From the NCBI GenBank assembly GCA_017432005.1, contig JAFRKA010000013.1, positions 62,001 to 126,000 on the forward strand: DNA of 64,000 bases, in the 5' to 3' direction. Positions 26,199-34,574 of this stretch are shown here, piece by piece (the first letter of the stretch is position 1; the number at the start of each line of letters is the position of its first letter). The DNA is from Erysipelotrichaceae bacterium. GTDB taxonomy: Bacteria > Bacillota_I > Bacilli_A > Erysipelotrichales > Erysipelotrichaceae. The notes under the pieces are model-generated. The model did not search any database. It was not told the DNA's origin and saw only the letters and a program-made list of their open reading frames with translations. The position numbers and the translations under genes were made by a program.

Positions 26199-26814
26199 TT
26201 ATGAGATTAAGGATTAATTCCTCGGAAGCGGCAATGACCTCTTCCTTAGGTTTTGATGCATCAACGATGCGGATCCGGTCACTGAAACGCTTCAGGACTT
26301 CCCGGTAGCCTTCAGAGACACGGTGATGGAAATCGATCGATTCCTGATCCAGCCTGTCTTTGAACTCACGGTCTGAAAGCCTGCTGAGTCCGACTTCCTC
26401 ATCGACATCAAGATAGATCGTCATATCCGGATAGGTATTGTCGATCGCAAAAAGATTGATGGAAAGTACTTCATCAAAGCCCAGCTGTCTTCCATAGCCC
26501 TGATAAGCCAGGGAGGAATCCAGGAAACGTTCGCAGATGACGATCTTGCCTGCTTCAACAGCCGGAAAGACCTTTTCCACAAGATGCTGACGGCGTGAAG
26601 CGGCATAAAGCAGCGCTTCGGTCTTGGCATCCATCATGACGTTTTTGGGATCAAGGATGATATTGCGGATCTCTTCCGAGATCTCGATACCGCCCGGTTC
26701 TCTGGTATGGACGGTCTGATAACCCTTCTTTTCCAGATCCTCACAGACTGCCGTCGCTACCGATGTCTTGCCGGAACCGTCCGGTCCTTCAAAAGTGATG
26801 AACAGCCCCTTCAT
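26170..26814 (-). CDS. tmk: Thymidylate kinase
   Basis: A 214-residue dTMP kinase that makes dTDP. P-loop FEGPDGSGKTS, TREPGG motif and CERFLDSSLAYQGYGR motif are all present. It begins 1-4 bases into the stop of the Phd-like gene and overlaps holB. Confidence 0.97.
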   Translation of the reverse strand: MKGLFITFEGPDGSGKTSVATAVCEDLEKKGYQTVHTREPGGIEISEEIRNIILDPKNVMMDAKTEALLYAASRRQHLVEKVFPAVEAGKIVICERFLDSSLAYQGYGRQLGFDEVLSINLFAIDNTYPDMTIYLDVDEEVGLSRLSDREFKDRLDQESIDFHHRVSEGYREVLKRFSDRIRIVDASKPKEEVIAASEELILNLINDQTATAGR

Positions 26815-27116
26815 CAGTTCAGCTTCTCCGGTTTAGGCATGAGGGTCTTCTCGACCGCATCCATGATCTGTTTCTTGATCCGTTCGTACTCATCGTAACT
26901 GAGTTCGATATCTTCAGGATTGGCGATCCTGACCTGCGGCATCGCCACCGTTGAAGCAGCCATCATGGCCACGTCTTCGATCGCATCATAAAGCTCGATC
27001 GGCATCACCACATAACGTGACTTGCCGTTTTCGTCCACAAAAAGCACATCATTCTCTCTGAGAGAATCGAGCTCATCCTTGATATCTTTTATTCTTTCAA
27101 TATCGATATTGTACAT
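26814..27116 (-). CDS. Phd/YefM-like small protein, orphan
   Basis: A 100-residue protein whose first half (residues about 15-50: DSLRENDVLFVDENGKSRY then VMPIELYDAIEDVA) resembles the Phd/YefM antitoxin fold, with a helical C-terminus. No toxin gene is adjacent; the neighbours are tmk (ATGA overlap) and a hypothetical gene. An autoregulator or a domesticated antitoxin are possible roles. It begins 6 bases after an extended -10 and has no Shine-Dalgarno, so it is probably leaderless. Confidence 0.55.
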   Translation of the reverse strand: MYNIDIERIKDIKDELDSLRENDVLFVDENGKSRYVVMPIELYDAIEDVAMMAASTVAMPQVRIANPEDIELSYDEYERIKKQIMDAVEKTLMPKPEKLN

Positions 27117-27122
27117 AGGAAT

Positions 27123-27131
27123 ATTATAACA
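27123..27131 (-). promoter_or_regulatory. Extended -10 promoter of the Phd-like/tmk operon
   Basis: Minus-strand TGTTATAAT is a perfect extended -10 that ends 6 bases before the ATG, so transcription should start at or next to the start codon. It lies at the stop codon of the upstream gene. Confidence 0.6.
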
Positions 27132-27920
27132 CTATAATCCTTCGTATGACCTTTCTGAGGCTTCGCTCACGAAAACGAAGAAATCAGGAACTGATCCGAT
27201 GAAAGGATAACTGTCTTCAACGATCTGATAGAAGTTTCGCTGTCTTTCATCCTTGAGATCGAGATCCCAAAGATGATCAAGATAAGGCGCATATTCGACG
27301 TTCCTGAACATGTCTGCCAGTACTTCCTGCGCTCTCATCCGTTCTTCGTTTTTCAATAGCGTCACGAGCAGCAGGATATAGTCATAGGCGTCGAAACGGC
27401 TGTCCAGATAGAAACGGTAGAAATCCTCGCTGTCTTCGACTGTAGCATACATGAATGAGAGACGGTTGGTGCTTTTCTCGGAATTGCCGTTGAGTCTGAT
27501 CATCAGCCGCTGTATCCTGATAGCCTGGGTGAAATTGCTGATATCGATCAGAAATTCGATATAGAGATCCATGATCCTGGTATAGGACAGTTTCTGATAG
27601 TAAGTGAGATCGGCATAGTGATCAGCTTCAGCCTGATAGATGCGGAAGCGATTGTACACCAGCACATCCTCACTCAGCATATAAAACACCAGAAAGGCTT
27701 CGGCACAGAAAGGATCGTACGAAAGAGCGTTCTCGACTCTGGTCCTGAGATCCTTCTTTGATCCAAACAGGATCTTCAGGGCTTTGATCTCGTCTTTGTC
27801 TGCTCCGTCTTCGATCTTGTAATCCTTGAAAGCAGCCTTTGTGAAGTAGGAATTGAAATACTCTTCGGTCTTCTCTTTCTTCCCGCCTGCACCTTTAAGA
27901 AGCTCTGCGTAATTACCCAT
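27132..27920 (-). CDS. Hypothetical helical-repeat protein
   Basis: A 262-residue soluble protein I do not recognise. It is almost all alpha-helical, with aromatic-rich helices (SYDPFCAEAFLVFYML, FYRFYLDSRFDAYDYILLL), which suggests a TPR-like solenoid. It overlaps the nudix gene by 8 bases and is followed by the promoter of the tmk operon. A binding or scaffold role is only a guess. Confidence 0.6.
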   Translation of the reverse strand: MGNYAELLKGAGGKKEKTEEYFNSYFTKAAFKDYKIEDGADKDEIKALKILFGSKKDLRTRVENALSYDPFCAEAFLVFYMLSEDVLVYNRFRIYQAEADHYADLTYYQKLSYTRIMDLYIEFLIDISNFTQAIRIQRLMIRLNGNSEKSTNRLSFMYATVEDSEDFYRFYLDSRFDAYDYILLLVTLLKNEERMRAQEVLADMFRNVEYAPYLDHLWDLDLKDERQRNFYQIVEDSYPFIGSVPDFFVFVSEASERSYEGL

Positions 27921-28440
27921 CGATACCTTCCATCTCCAGCCTGTACATCAGGGCGATCGTCTTGGAGTCATCAATCTCGCCGCTTCTGATCATTTCCTTG
28001 ATCTCTTGAAACGTGTATTTCTTCAGATCCAGTCTTTCATCCGGATCGAAATGCTGTCCAAGCTTCCGGCCTGTTTCTGCAAAATAAAGATGGATCCTCT
28101 CGGTACAGTAACCGCAGGTCGGAATGATGCTTCCGAGCTTGCGGATATTTGCTGCTTCATAACCGGTCTCTTCCACGACTTCACGCAAGATCGCCTCATC
28201 GGGATCTTCACCCTTCTCGATCTTGCCGGCCGGGAATTCCAGCATATCCTTTCCCAGAGCGTAGCGGTATTGAGTGACCATATAGTAGTATTCACCGTTC
28301 CTTAAAGCGATACATACGCCGCCGTTATGTATTACGACTTCTCTTAATGTCCTGGTTCCATCATCCAGTTCCACTTCATCCTTAACCACATGGATGACTT
28401 TACCGTTATAGATCTCCTGTCTTTCGATCTGTTTTTCCAT
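27913..28440 (-). CDS. nudF: NUDIX hydrolase, ADP-ribose pyrophosphatase type
   Basis: A 175-residue ADP-ribose pyrophosphatase-like enzyme. The Nudix box is complete: GKIEKGEDPDEA then REVVEETGYE, preceded by LEFPAGK. It probably cleaves ADP-ribose to AMP and ribose-5-phosphate. The ATG has an AGAGG site. It lies just after the divIC terminator and overlaps the next gene by 8 bases. Confidence 0.9.
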   Translation of the reverse strand: MEKQIERQEIYNGKVIHVVKDEVELDDGTRTLREVVIHNGGVCIALRNGEYYYMVTQYRYALGKDMLEFPAGKIEKGEDPDEAILREVVEETGYEAANIRKLGSIIPTCGYCTERIHLYFAETGRKLGQHFDPDERLDLKKYTFQEIKEMIRSGEIDDSKTIALMYRLEMEGIDG

Positions 28441-28458
28441 ATCTTATTTTCCTCTTAT

Positions 28459-28479
28459 TAAAAAAGCGGAGATTCCGCT
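28459..28479 (-). terminator. Intrinsic terminator after divIC
   Basis: Minus-strand stem AGCGGA / TCCGCT with a 3-base loop followed by TTTTT, ending the mnmE-divIC operon. Confidence 0.75.
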
Positions 28480-28481
28480 GT

Positions 28482-28796
28482 TTACTGATCACCCGGCAGA
28501 TAGAAGACCTTCTCATCGCCCTTTGAGAACATGTATTCTCCCCGGGCATAGGTCTGTACATAATCAGGATCTTCCAGTTTTTCCTTGGTCGAGATCAGGG
28601 AAGCATTCTCATCTCTCAGTGCTTCCAGTTCAGCCGCCACCAGTTTGGCCTGCTGCTGCAGTGTGAACATATTCACGATCTTCTGCAGTACTCCGACCAG
28701 GATCGCGATCGCAGCCACGATCAAAGTTATCGAAACGAGTTTCGATACGATGCTTCTGGTCTTCTTCTTTTTGAGTTTTACTGTCTTTTCAGCCAC
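28482..28796 (-). CDS. divIC: Septum formation initiator, DivIC/FtsB family
   Basis: About 104 residues: a basic cytoplasmic N-terminus, one membrane segment (ITLIVAAIAILVGVLQ), a leucine-zipper coiled coil (LQQQAKLVAAELEALRDENA) and a short C-terminal domain. It joins the divisome with DivIB/FtsQ and FtsL. No ATG is available: GTG 28796 lies 6 bases after a TATAAT hexamer and TTG 28811 is an alternative. It overlaps or abuts rqcP, as in Bacillus but without yabP and yabQ between them. Confidence 0.88.
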   Translation of the reverse strand: MAEKTVKLKKKKTRSIVSKLVSITLIVAAIAILVGVLQKIVNMFTLQQQAKLVAAELEALRDENASLISTKEKLEDPDYVQTYARGEYMFSKGDEKVFYLPGDQ

Positions 28797-28803
28797 GTTA
28801 TTA

Positions 28804-29070
28804 TTATACAATATTTTCCGTTTTTTTCTCTTCCAGCACCTCGTACATACCGAAGGCCTGTTCCTTGGAAGCGGAATCCCTGACTTCCTTCACCCTGATC
28901 ACGATCTCCCGGTGTCCGAAGATGATCTTCACGATATCACCGGCCTTGACTTCACCTGAAGGTTTCGCTACGCGATCATTAATGAAAAGACGCTCATTCA
29001 GCGCCAGCTGTTTTCCCACTTCTCTGCGTTTGAGTATTCTTGCGACTTTAAGATATTTATCGATCCTCAT
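28804..29070 (-). CDS. rqcP: RNA-binding S4 protein RqcP (YabO/Hsp15 family)
   Basis: An 88-residue S4-domain protein (MRIDKYLKVARILKRREV). RqcP binds stalled 50S-peptidyl-tRNA complexes and helps RqcH add alanine tails in ribosome quality control. Start overlaps the mfd end by 14 bases, matching the conserved mfd-rqcP-divIC order. Confidence 0.92.
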   Translation of the reverse strand: MRIDKYLKVARILKRREVGKQLALNERLFINDRVAKPSGEVKAGDIVKIIFGHREIVIRVKEVRDSASKEQAFGMYEVLEEKKTENIV

Positions 29071-32000
29071 GTTTCTCCAGTTTATCCAAATTATCGACCA
29101 GTTTCAACATCCTGGCGATATTTTCCTTCTGATTGCCGATGGAGATCGCCAGTTTGGAATTGCGGTAAGTGATCTCCATATCCCGTGAAAGTGAATTGCA
29201 GTATTCGAAAAGTCTCACACCGTCGATATTGTCCGAATACTTCTTGGACAGCACGATCGTGAACTTGCCGTTGGTATTGCTGATGCGATCGATGAGATCG
29301 AGGTTCACCAGCAGTTCCAGTCTCTTCTTATCAAACAGGGCTTCGACTTCCTTAGGCAGTCTGCCGTACTGATCACAGATCTTCAGGTAGTAATCAAAGA
29401 GCTCCTCCTTGCTGGAGATGTCATACAGTTCATGATACAGAGCAAGTTTATCGTAGTCGTTGTCCGAGAAAGACTCCGGGATATAACTTGAGATCGGAAC
29501 GTTGATATTGCTGCGGGGCTGTTCTTCCGGTACTTCTTCACCTTTGGCTCTGGCGATCGCTTTGTTCAGCATCGCCAGATACAGATCCAGACCGACATTG
29601 TCGATGAAACCGGACTGTTTCTCACCCAGAAGATCTCCGGCGCCCCTGATCGTCAGGTCACGCATGGCGATCTTGTATCCGGAACCAAGAGCCGTGAATT
29701 CCTTGATCGCTTCCAGACGTCTGGTCGAACTTTCATTGAGCTGTTTCTTTTCCGGGATCATCAGATAGGCGTAGGCGACGCGGTCAGACCTGCCGACTCT
29801 GCCCTTGATCTGATAAAGCTGTGACAGTCCGAAGTTCTGGGCATTATCGATGATGATCGTATTCGCATTCGGGATATCCAGACCGGTCTCGATGATCGTC
29901 GTACAGATCAGAACATTGATCTCGTTGTTGTAGAAGCGGTACATGATATCCTCGATCTCCTTGCGGTCCATCTGTCCGTGTGCTACACCGATCCTCGCAT
30001 ACGGGATCTTTTTCTGCAGCTTGCGGGCAACTGAATAGATCATCTCCACATTGTTGTAAAGATAGAAGACCTGACCGGATCTTTCCAGTTCCCTCATGAT
30101 GACCTCTTCCACCAGTGAATCGTTCTTATGTACGACATAAGTCTGGATCGGATAGCGGTTCTGCGGCGGTGTATCGAGCGTTGAAAGGCCTCTGATGCCG
30201 ATCAGCGACATCTGCAAGGTACGCGGTATCGGTGTCGCACTTAATGAAAGTACATCGATGGAATTCTTCAGCTGTTTGATCTTCTCCTTGTGTTCGACGC
30301 CAAAACGCTGTTCCTCATCTATTATCAGTAAGCCCAGGTCCTTGTATTCGATATCCTTTGAAAGGATACGGTGCGTACCGATCAGGACATCGACTCTTCC
30401 CTCTTTCAGATCCTTCAGGATCGCCCGCTGTCTGTCTTCAGGGATATAGCGGTTGAGCAGTTCCACGCGGACCGGGAAGTTCTCAAAACGTTTCCGGAAA
30501 GTATCGTAGTGCTGAAAAGACAGCACCGTCGTCGGGCACAGATAGGCGACCTGTTTGTCGTCATTGACGGCTTTGAAGGCCGCCCTGATGGCTACTTCCG
30601 TCTTGCCGAAACCGACATCACCGCACAGCAGTCTGTCCATCGGCTTCGGGCTTTCCATATCAGCCTTGACTTCATCGATCGCAATGATCTGATCGTTGGT
30701 CAGTTCATATTCAAAAGTATCTTCAAACTCCTTCTGCATCGCCGTGTCCTTGGAGAAGGCAAAACCGATATTGGTATCACGGACACTGTAGAGTTCGATC
30801 AGCTTCTCGGCGATGTCGGTAACATTCTCTTCGACCCGACGCTTGGTCTCGCTCCATTCCTTCGAACCGAGCTTATGCAGCTTCGGTACGGCACCTTCCT
30901 TGGAGACATATTTGCGGACCAGGGAGAACTGTGACAGCGGTACCAGCAGTTCGTCGTTTCCTTTGTAGATGATCTTGAGATAGTCGCATTCGATCCCGTT
31001 GAGGGTCCTTGTCTCGATGGCCACATACTGGCCGATACCGTACTGATCGTGAACGACATAATCGCCGCGATTGAGTTCCTCATAGGAATTGAGCGTCCTT
31101 GCTTCAGCATACCTGTTGGCATAGCGTCCGGCATGAGGACGTTTCCTGAACAGCTCTTCACCTGTATACAAGGCAAGATCAGCTTTCTCCAGTGAAAAAC
31201 CGCCATAGATGTTTCCATAGCCGATATTGATGCCTTCTTTGAGCTCGCCGGTATAGATACTGTAAGGGATATGCAGTCTGATCAGCGAATTGATCAGTTC
31301 TTCACATTGCTTTTCATCCAGGATGACGAGCTTATATCTGAATCGCTCGTTGCTTAAAACATTGGCGACATAATCGGTAGTACCGTATGGGAAATCGATC
31401 ACGGAAATATGACTGACATCCCCGAACGGTCTTCCTTCCAGTATCTGTGCACCTTTCAGCTGTCTGTTCAGATCATCATAGACATAGAACTTCAGCGGCA
31501 GTTTCTTCTCTTCGTGCATCTCCTGGATGTAGGAGACAGTCTCTTCACTGAGCATCTTCAGATGTGCTTCGATCTTTTCCTGATCGGAAAGATAGACGAT
31601 CTCGTCTTTCAGATAATCACGCAGATGACTGTTGTCGAAATAAGCCCGATAGAAATACTGGGACTGTCTGTAGATATCAGTCTTGATGTATTCCAGTTCC
31701 AGCTCCATCTGTCCGCTCTCCGCAATGATGTTTTCTGATAACCAATCCTTTTCCTCATCCGAAAAGAAGACATCTTTCGCAAAACAGATCTCAGCCTCTT
31801 CGATGTTCTCCAGAGTGCGTTGAGTATCGTTGTCGAAGAACCTGATCGAATCGATTACGTCATCAAAGAACTCGATACGTAACGGACGCTCATAGTTGAC
31901 GGAAAAGACATCGACGATGTATCCGCGCGATGCGTAGCACATCGGGGTCTCAACGTGATTGGTCTTCTCATAGCCGAGCTGTCTCAGTCTCTCGATGAGC

Positions 32001-32434
32001 TCTTCTCTTTCAAAAGTCTGGCCAGTCTTGATCGTGATGATCTTCTCCAGCAGTTCATCCCGAGACGGCAGATGTCTGATCAGACCGTATGGCGAACAAA
32101 GGACGATCTTCAGCTTGCGGTCAGAAACGATCTTGTACAGCGCATTCAGTGAATTGGCCCTGTTTTCAAAAGATGAGGCGATCTCCTGAGCACGCAGTGA
32201 TTCTTCCGGCAGATAGCTGCAGATCTCATCTTCCTCGAAATAGGAGATCAGGATATCTCTGAGCTTTGAAGCCAGATAAGCATTCTCTTTGACGACCAGC
32301 AGCGGTCTGTCGCTGTGAAGTGCTCTGATCGACAGCTTCAGGGCTTCTTCGACCAGTGAACTGTATGACAAAAACGAATGATCCTGATCATTCGTTACCT
32401 GTTCGACTATATTCAGTATTTCCCGATTTTTCAT
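29057..32434 (-). CDS. mfd: Transcription-repair coupling factor
   Basis: A 1125-residue Mfd translocase that removes stalled RNA polymerase and recruits UvrA. In order: UvrB-like domains, the RNA polymerase interaction domain (RGDYVVHDQYGIGQYVAIE), the SF2 helicase core with CGDVGFGKTEVA, DEEQRFGV and SATPIPRT, the GRVGRSDR motif VI, and the C-terminal TRCF domain. Length is typical. It overlaps rqcP and abuts pth. Confidence 0.98.
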   Translation of the reverse strand: MKNREILNIVEQVTNDQDHSFLSYSSLVEEALKLSIRALHSDRPLLVVKENAYLASKLRDILISYFEEDEICSYLPEESLRAQEIASSFENRANSLNALYKIVSDRKLKIVLCSPYGLIRHLPSRDELLEKIITIKTGQTFEREELIERLRQLGYEKTNHVETPMCYASRGYIVDVFSVNYERPLRIEFFDDVIDSIRFFDNDTQRTLENIEEAEICFAKDVFFSDEEKDWLSENIIAESGQMELELEYIKTDIYRQSQYFYRAYFDNSHLRDYLKDEIVYLSDQEKIEAHLKMLSEETVSYIQEMHEEKKLPLKFYVYDDLNRQLKGAQILEGRPFGDVSHISVIDFPYGTTDYVANVLSNERFRYKLVILDEKQCEELINSLIRLHIPYSIYTGELKEGINIGYGNIYGGFSLEKADLALYTGEELFRKRPHAGRYANRYAEARTLNSYEELNRGDYVVHDQYGIGQYVAIETRTLNGIECDYLKIIYKGNDELLVPLSQFSLVRKYVSKEGAVPKLHKLGSKEWSETKRRVEENVTDIAEKLIELYSVRDTNIGFAFSKDTAMQKEFEDTFEYELTNDQIIAIDEVKADMESPKPMDRLLCGDVGFGKTEVAIRAAFKAVNDDKQVAYLCPTTVLSFQHYDTFRKRFENFPVRVELLNRYIPEDRQRAILKDLKEGRVDVLIGTHRILSKDIEYKDLGLLIIDEEQRFGVEHKEKIKQLKNSIDVLSLSATPIPRTLQMSLIGIRGLSTLDTPPQNRYPIQTYVVHKNDSLVEEVIMRELERSGQVFYLYNNVEMIYSVARKLQKKIPYARIGVAHGQMDRKEIEDIMYRFYNNEINVLICTTIIETGLDIPNANTIIIDNAQNFGLSQLYQIKGRVGRSDRVAYAYLMIPEKKQLNESSTRRLEAIKEFTALGSGYKIAMRDLTIRGAGDLLGEKQSGFIDNVGLDLYLAMLNKAIARAKGEEVPEEQPRSNINVPISSYIPESFSDNDYDKLALYHELYDISSKEELFDYYLKICDQYGRLPKEVEALFDKKRLELLVNLDLIDRISNTNGKFTIVLSKKYSDNIDGVRLFEYCNSLSRDMEITYRNSKLAISIGNQKENIARMLKLVDNLDKLEKHEDR

Positions 32435-32988
32435 CAGTTAAACTTTGACATCACCTCATCGAAACGATGATCGAAAGCATAGATCAGGGCATCAGCCCCC
32501 TTGTCCAGTGTTTCATCGAGGATCTTCTTTTCCTCGTTTGAAAAACGTCCCAGCACGTAATCCTTCGTATCGAGCTGCTTGTCGTTGGAGATGCCGATAC
32601 GGATGCGGTTGATCTCCGATGTTCCGAGCTGATCGATGATACTGGCCATGCCCTTCTGGCCGCCGGATGAACCTTTCATCCTCAGACGCAGCTTGCCGGT
32701 AGGCAGATCCAGATCATCATGAACGACGATCAGATCCTCCACTGGGATGTCGTAATAATGCATGAGCGAAGAGACAGCCTGACCGGACAGGTTCATGTAA
32801 GTCTGCGGCTTGGCGATGATGATCTTGTCACCTTTGTGCCTGTAGATACCGTAGAGTGCCCTGCACTTGTTTTTGTCGAAAGAGAAACCTAATTTATCAC
32901 TCAGTCTGTCCATGAGTAAAAAACCCGCGTTATGACGAGTTTTTTCATATTCCATTCCCGGATTTCCCAGACCGACGATCAGCTTCAT
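32434..32988 (-). CDS. pth: Peptidyl-tRNA hydrolase
   Basis: A 184-residue Pth that frees tRNA from dropped-off peptides. GLGNPGMEYEKTRHNAGF contains the catalytic His; NLSGQAV and VHDDLDLPTGKLR follow. It overlaps the upstream membrane protein gene by 4 bases and mfd by one. Confidence 0.97.
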   Translation of the reverse strand: MKLIVGLGNPGMEYEKTRHNAGFLLMDRLSDKLGFSFDKNKCRALYGIYRHKGDKIIIAKPQTYMNLSGQAVSSLMHYYDIPVEDLIVVHDDLDLPTGKLRLRMKGSSGGQKGMASIIDQLGTSEINRIRIGISNDKQLDTKDYVLGRFSNEEKKILDETLDKGADALIYAFDHRFDEVMSKFN

Positions 32989-33782
32989 TCTTCCTTGTTT
33001 TCTTCTTTGGTCTCAGTAGCGTTTTCTTCGACGGCTTCCGTCTTTTCTTCCTCTTCCTTCTTTGGCGGATACTTGTCGTAGATCTCCAGATCCTTCATGT
33101 AAAGCTCACCGATTTGGGTGGCTGCGAAGGAATGCAGATCATCTTTATAGAAATCTTCCATCGGTTCACCGGTATAAGCCAGTGTAGCTGCCGCAAAACG
33201 CTTGAACAGACCGATGAGGTTCTTGTCGTATTCATAGGTCGCGAAACCGCCGTCCAGCAGTGAAGAAAGGAAACCGACACCGGCATCTTCCTTTTCACAC
33301 AGGGCGTTGTAGATGGCGATGGCCGTCTGATACTCGACGCGGTTCTCCATCTCGCTCATTTCCTTGATCTTATCGTAGAGTGAATTCAGTACATCAAAGC
33401 GGGAAAGTCTTCTGGCTCTGGCCATGTTCAGATAATACCAGACGAAGACGTCCGCATTCATGACCAGCTGCTGCTTGGAATATTTGCCCTTGCGGGTAAA
33501 GATCTGCTTCAGATCCAGAGCTTCCAGCGTCTCCTTGCTGTCGAGCTGTCTGGCCATCTCATCATAAAGCTTCAGGACTCTGGCCTTGTTTCTGAACTCT
33601 TCCGACTTCTCGGAATCGATATAGGCGCAGATACGCTCATAGGCGTTCTCATTGCCGGCGATCAGATCCTTGTAGCACTCGATATATTCCTTGTTGTGTC
33701 TGTATCTGCTGATCAGCGTATAGTTACGGTAGATGACATATGCCAGCAGGCAGAACATCGTTATCATAAAAATATAATCCAT
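32985..33782 (-). CDS. Membrane-anchored hypothetical protein
   Basis: A 265-residue protein with one N-terminal membrane helix (YIFMITMFCLLAYVIY), a long helical cytoplasmic domain and a Glu/Lys/Thr-rich disordered C-terminus (PKKEEEEKTEAVEENATE). I do not recognise a family. It sits between tatD and pth in a housekeeping operon with a GGGGAG ribosome site, so it is likely expressed constitutively. Confidence 0.65.
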   Translation of the reverse strand: MDYIFMITMFCLLAYVIYRNYTLISRYRHNKEYIECYKDLIAGNENAYERICAYIDSEKSEEFRNKARVLKLYDEMARQLDSKETLEALDLKQIFTRKGKYSKQQLVMNADVFVWYYLNMARARRLSRFDVLNSLYDKIKEMSEMENRVEYQTAIAIYNALCEKEDAGVGFLSSLLDGGFATYEYDKNLIGLFKRFAAATLAYTGEPMEDFYKDDLHSFAATQIGELYMKDLEIYDKYPPKKEEEEKTEAVEENATETKEENKEE

Positions 33783-33812
33783 ATTTGTTACACTCCCCTT
33801 AATTCATTAATA

Positions 33813-34574
33813 TTATAACCCAAACAGCTCATGATAATTCCGGTTAAGCTGTTTTTTGAAGTCCTCTTCCTCAAGGCTCAGTTCCTCGCAGATCTTCTTT
33901 CCGGTATAGACGACATAGGCCGGTTCGTTCCTCTTTCCACGATTGGGTGCCGGAGTCAGATACGGACAGTCCGTTTCGATCAGCAGCCTGTCGAGCGGTA
34001 CTTCCCTTATGACCCTGAGCGGTTCTTTGGCGTTCTTCCAGGTCAGCGTGCCGCTCATCGAGATAAAGAAACCGAGCTTGACGAATTCCCTGGCCATCTC
34101 GGCCGAATCGGAATAACAGTGCATGACACCTCTTACCGGATATTGCTTCAGGATATCATAAGTATCCTGGATCGCATCGCGGCTGTGAATGATGACCGGC
34201 TTGCTCAAAGAAACAGCCAGTTCCACCTGTTTCCGGAAGATTTCGAGCTGTCTTTCTCTGTTTTCCTTGTTCCAGTGATAATCGAGTCCGATCTCACCGA
34301 CCGCATCACAGTTTTCTTCTTTGCACAGCTCGGCATATCTTTCAAAGAGCTCATCATCGACGTCATCGACATCGCCCGGATAGATGCCCAGCGCATGCTT
34401 GAAAGTGATATCGGGATGGCTGATCGTGAGCCCGAATTGATAATCCTCGATATACGATGAAATGATCATAGCTTTCAGAACATCGTTCTCTGCCATGTGG
34501 TTCAGGACTTCATCAAGATCGTCCCTGAAGGCCTCGTCATTGATGTGACAGTGTGAATCCAGCCAGTTGCTCAT
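33813..34574 (-). CDS. tatD: TatD family metal-dependent DNase
   Basis: A 253-residue TatD/YabD hydrolase with the metal motif DSHCHIND, GEIGLDYHW, PVIIHSRDA, MHCYSD and ETDCPYLTP. It acts as a 3'-5' exonuclease or deoxyribonuclease. Start ATG 34574 gives a 4-base ATGA overlap with the mnmE stop; the longer frame upstream is a shadow of mnmE. Confidence 0.94.
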   Translation of the reverse strand: MSNWLDSHCHINDEAFRDDLDEVLNHMAENDVLKAMIISSYIEDYQFGLTISHPDITFKHALGIYPGDVDDVDDELFERYAELCKEENCDAVGEIGLDYHWNKENRERQLEIFRKQVELAVSLSKPVIIHSRDAIQDTYDILKQYPVRGVMHCYSDSAEMAREFVKLGFFISMSGTLTWKNAKEPLRVIREVPLDRLLIETDCPYLTPAPNRGKRNEPAYVVYTGKKICEELSLEEEDFKKQLNRNYHELFGL

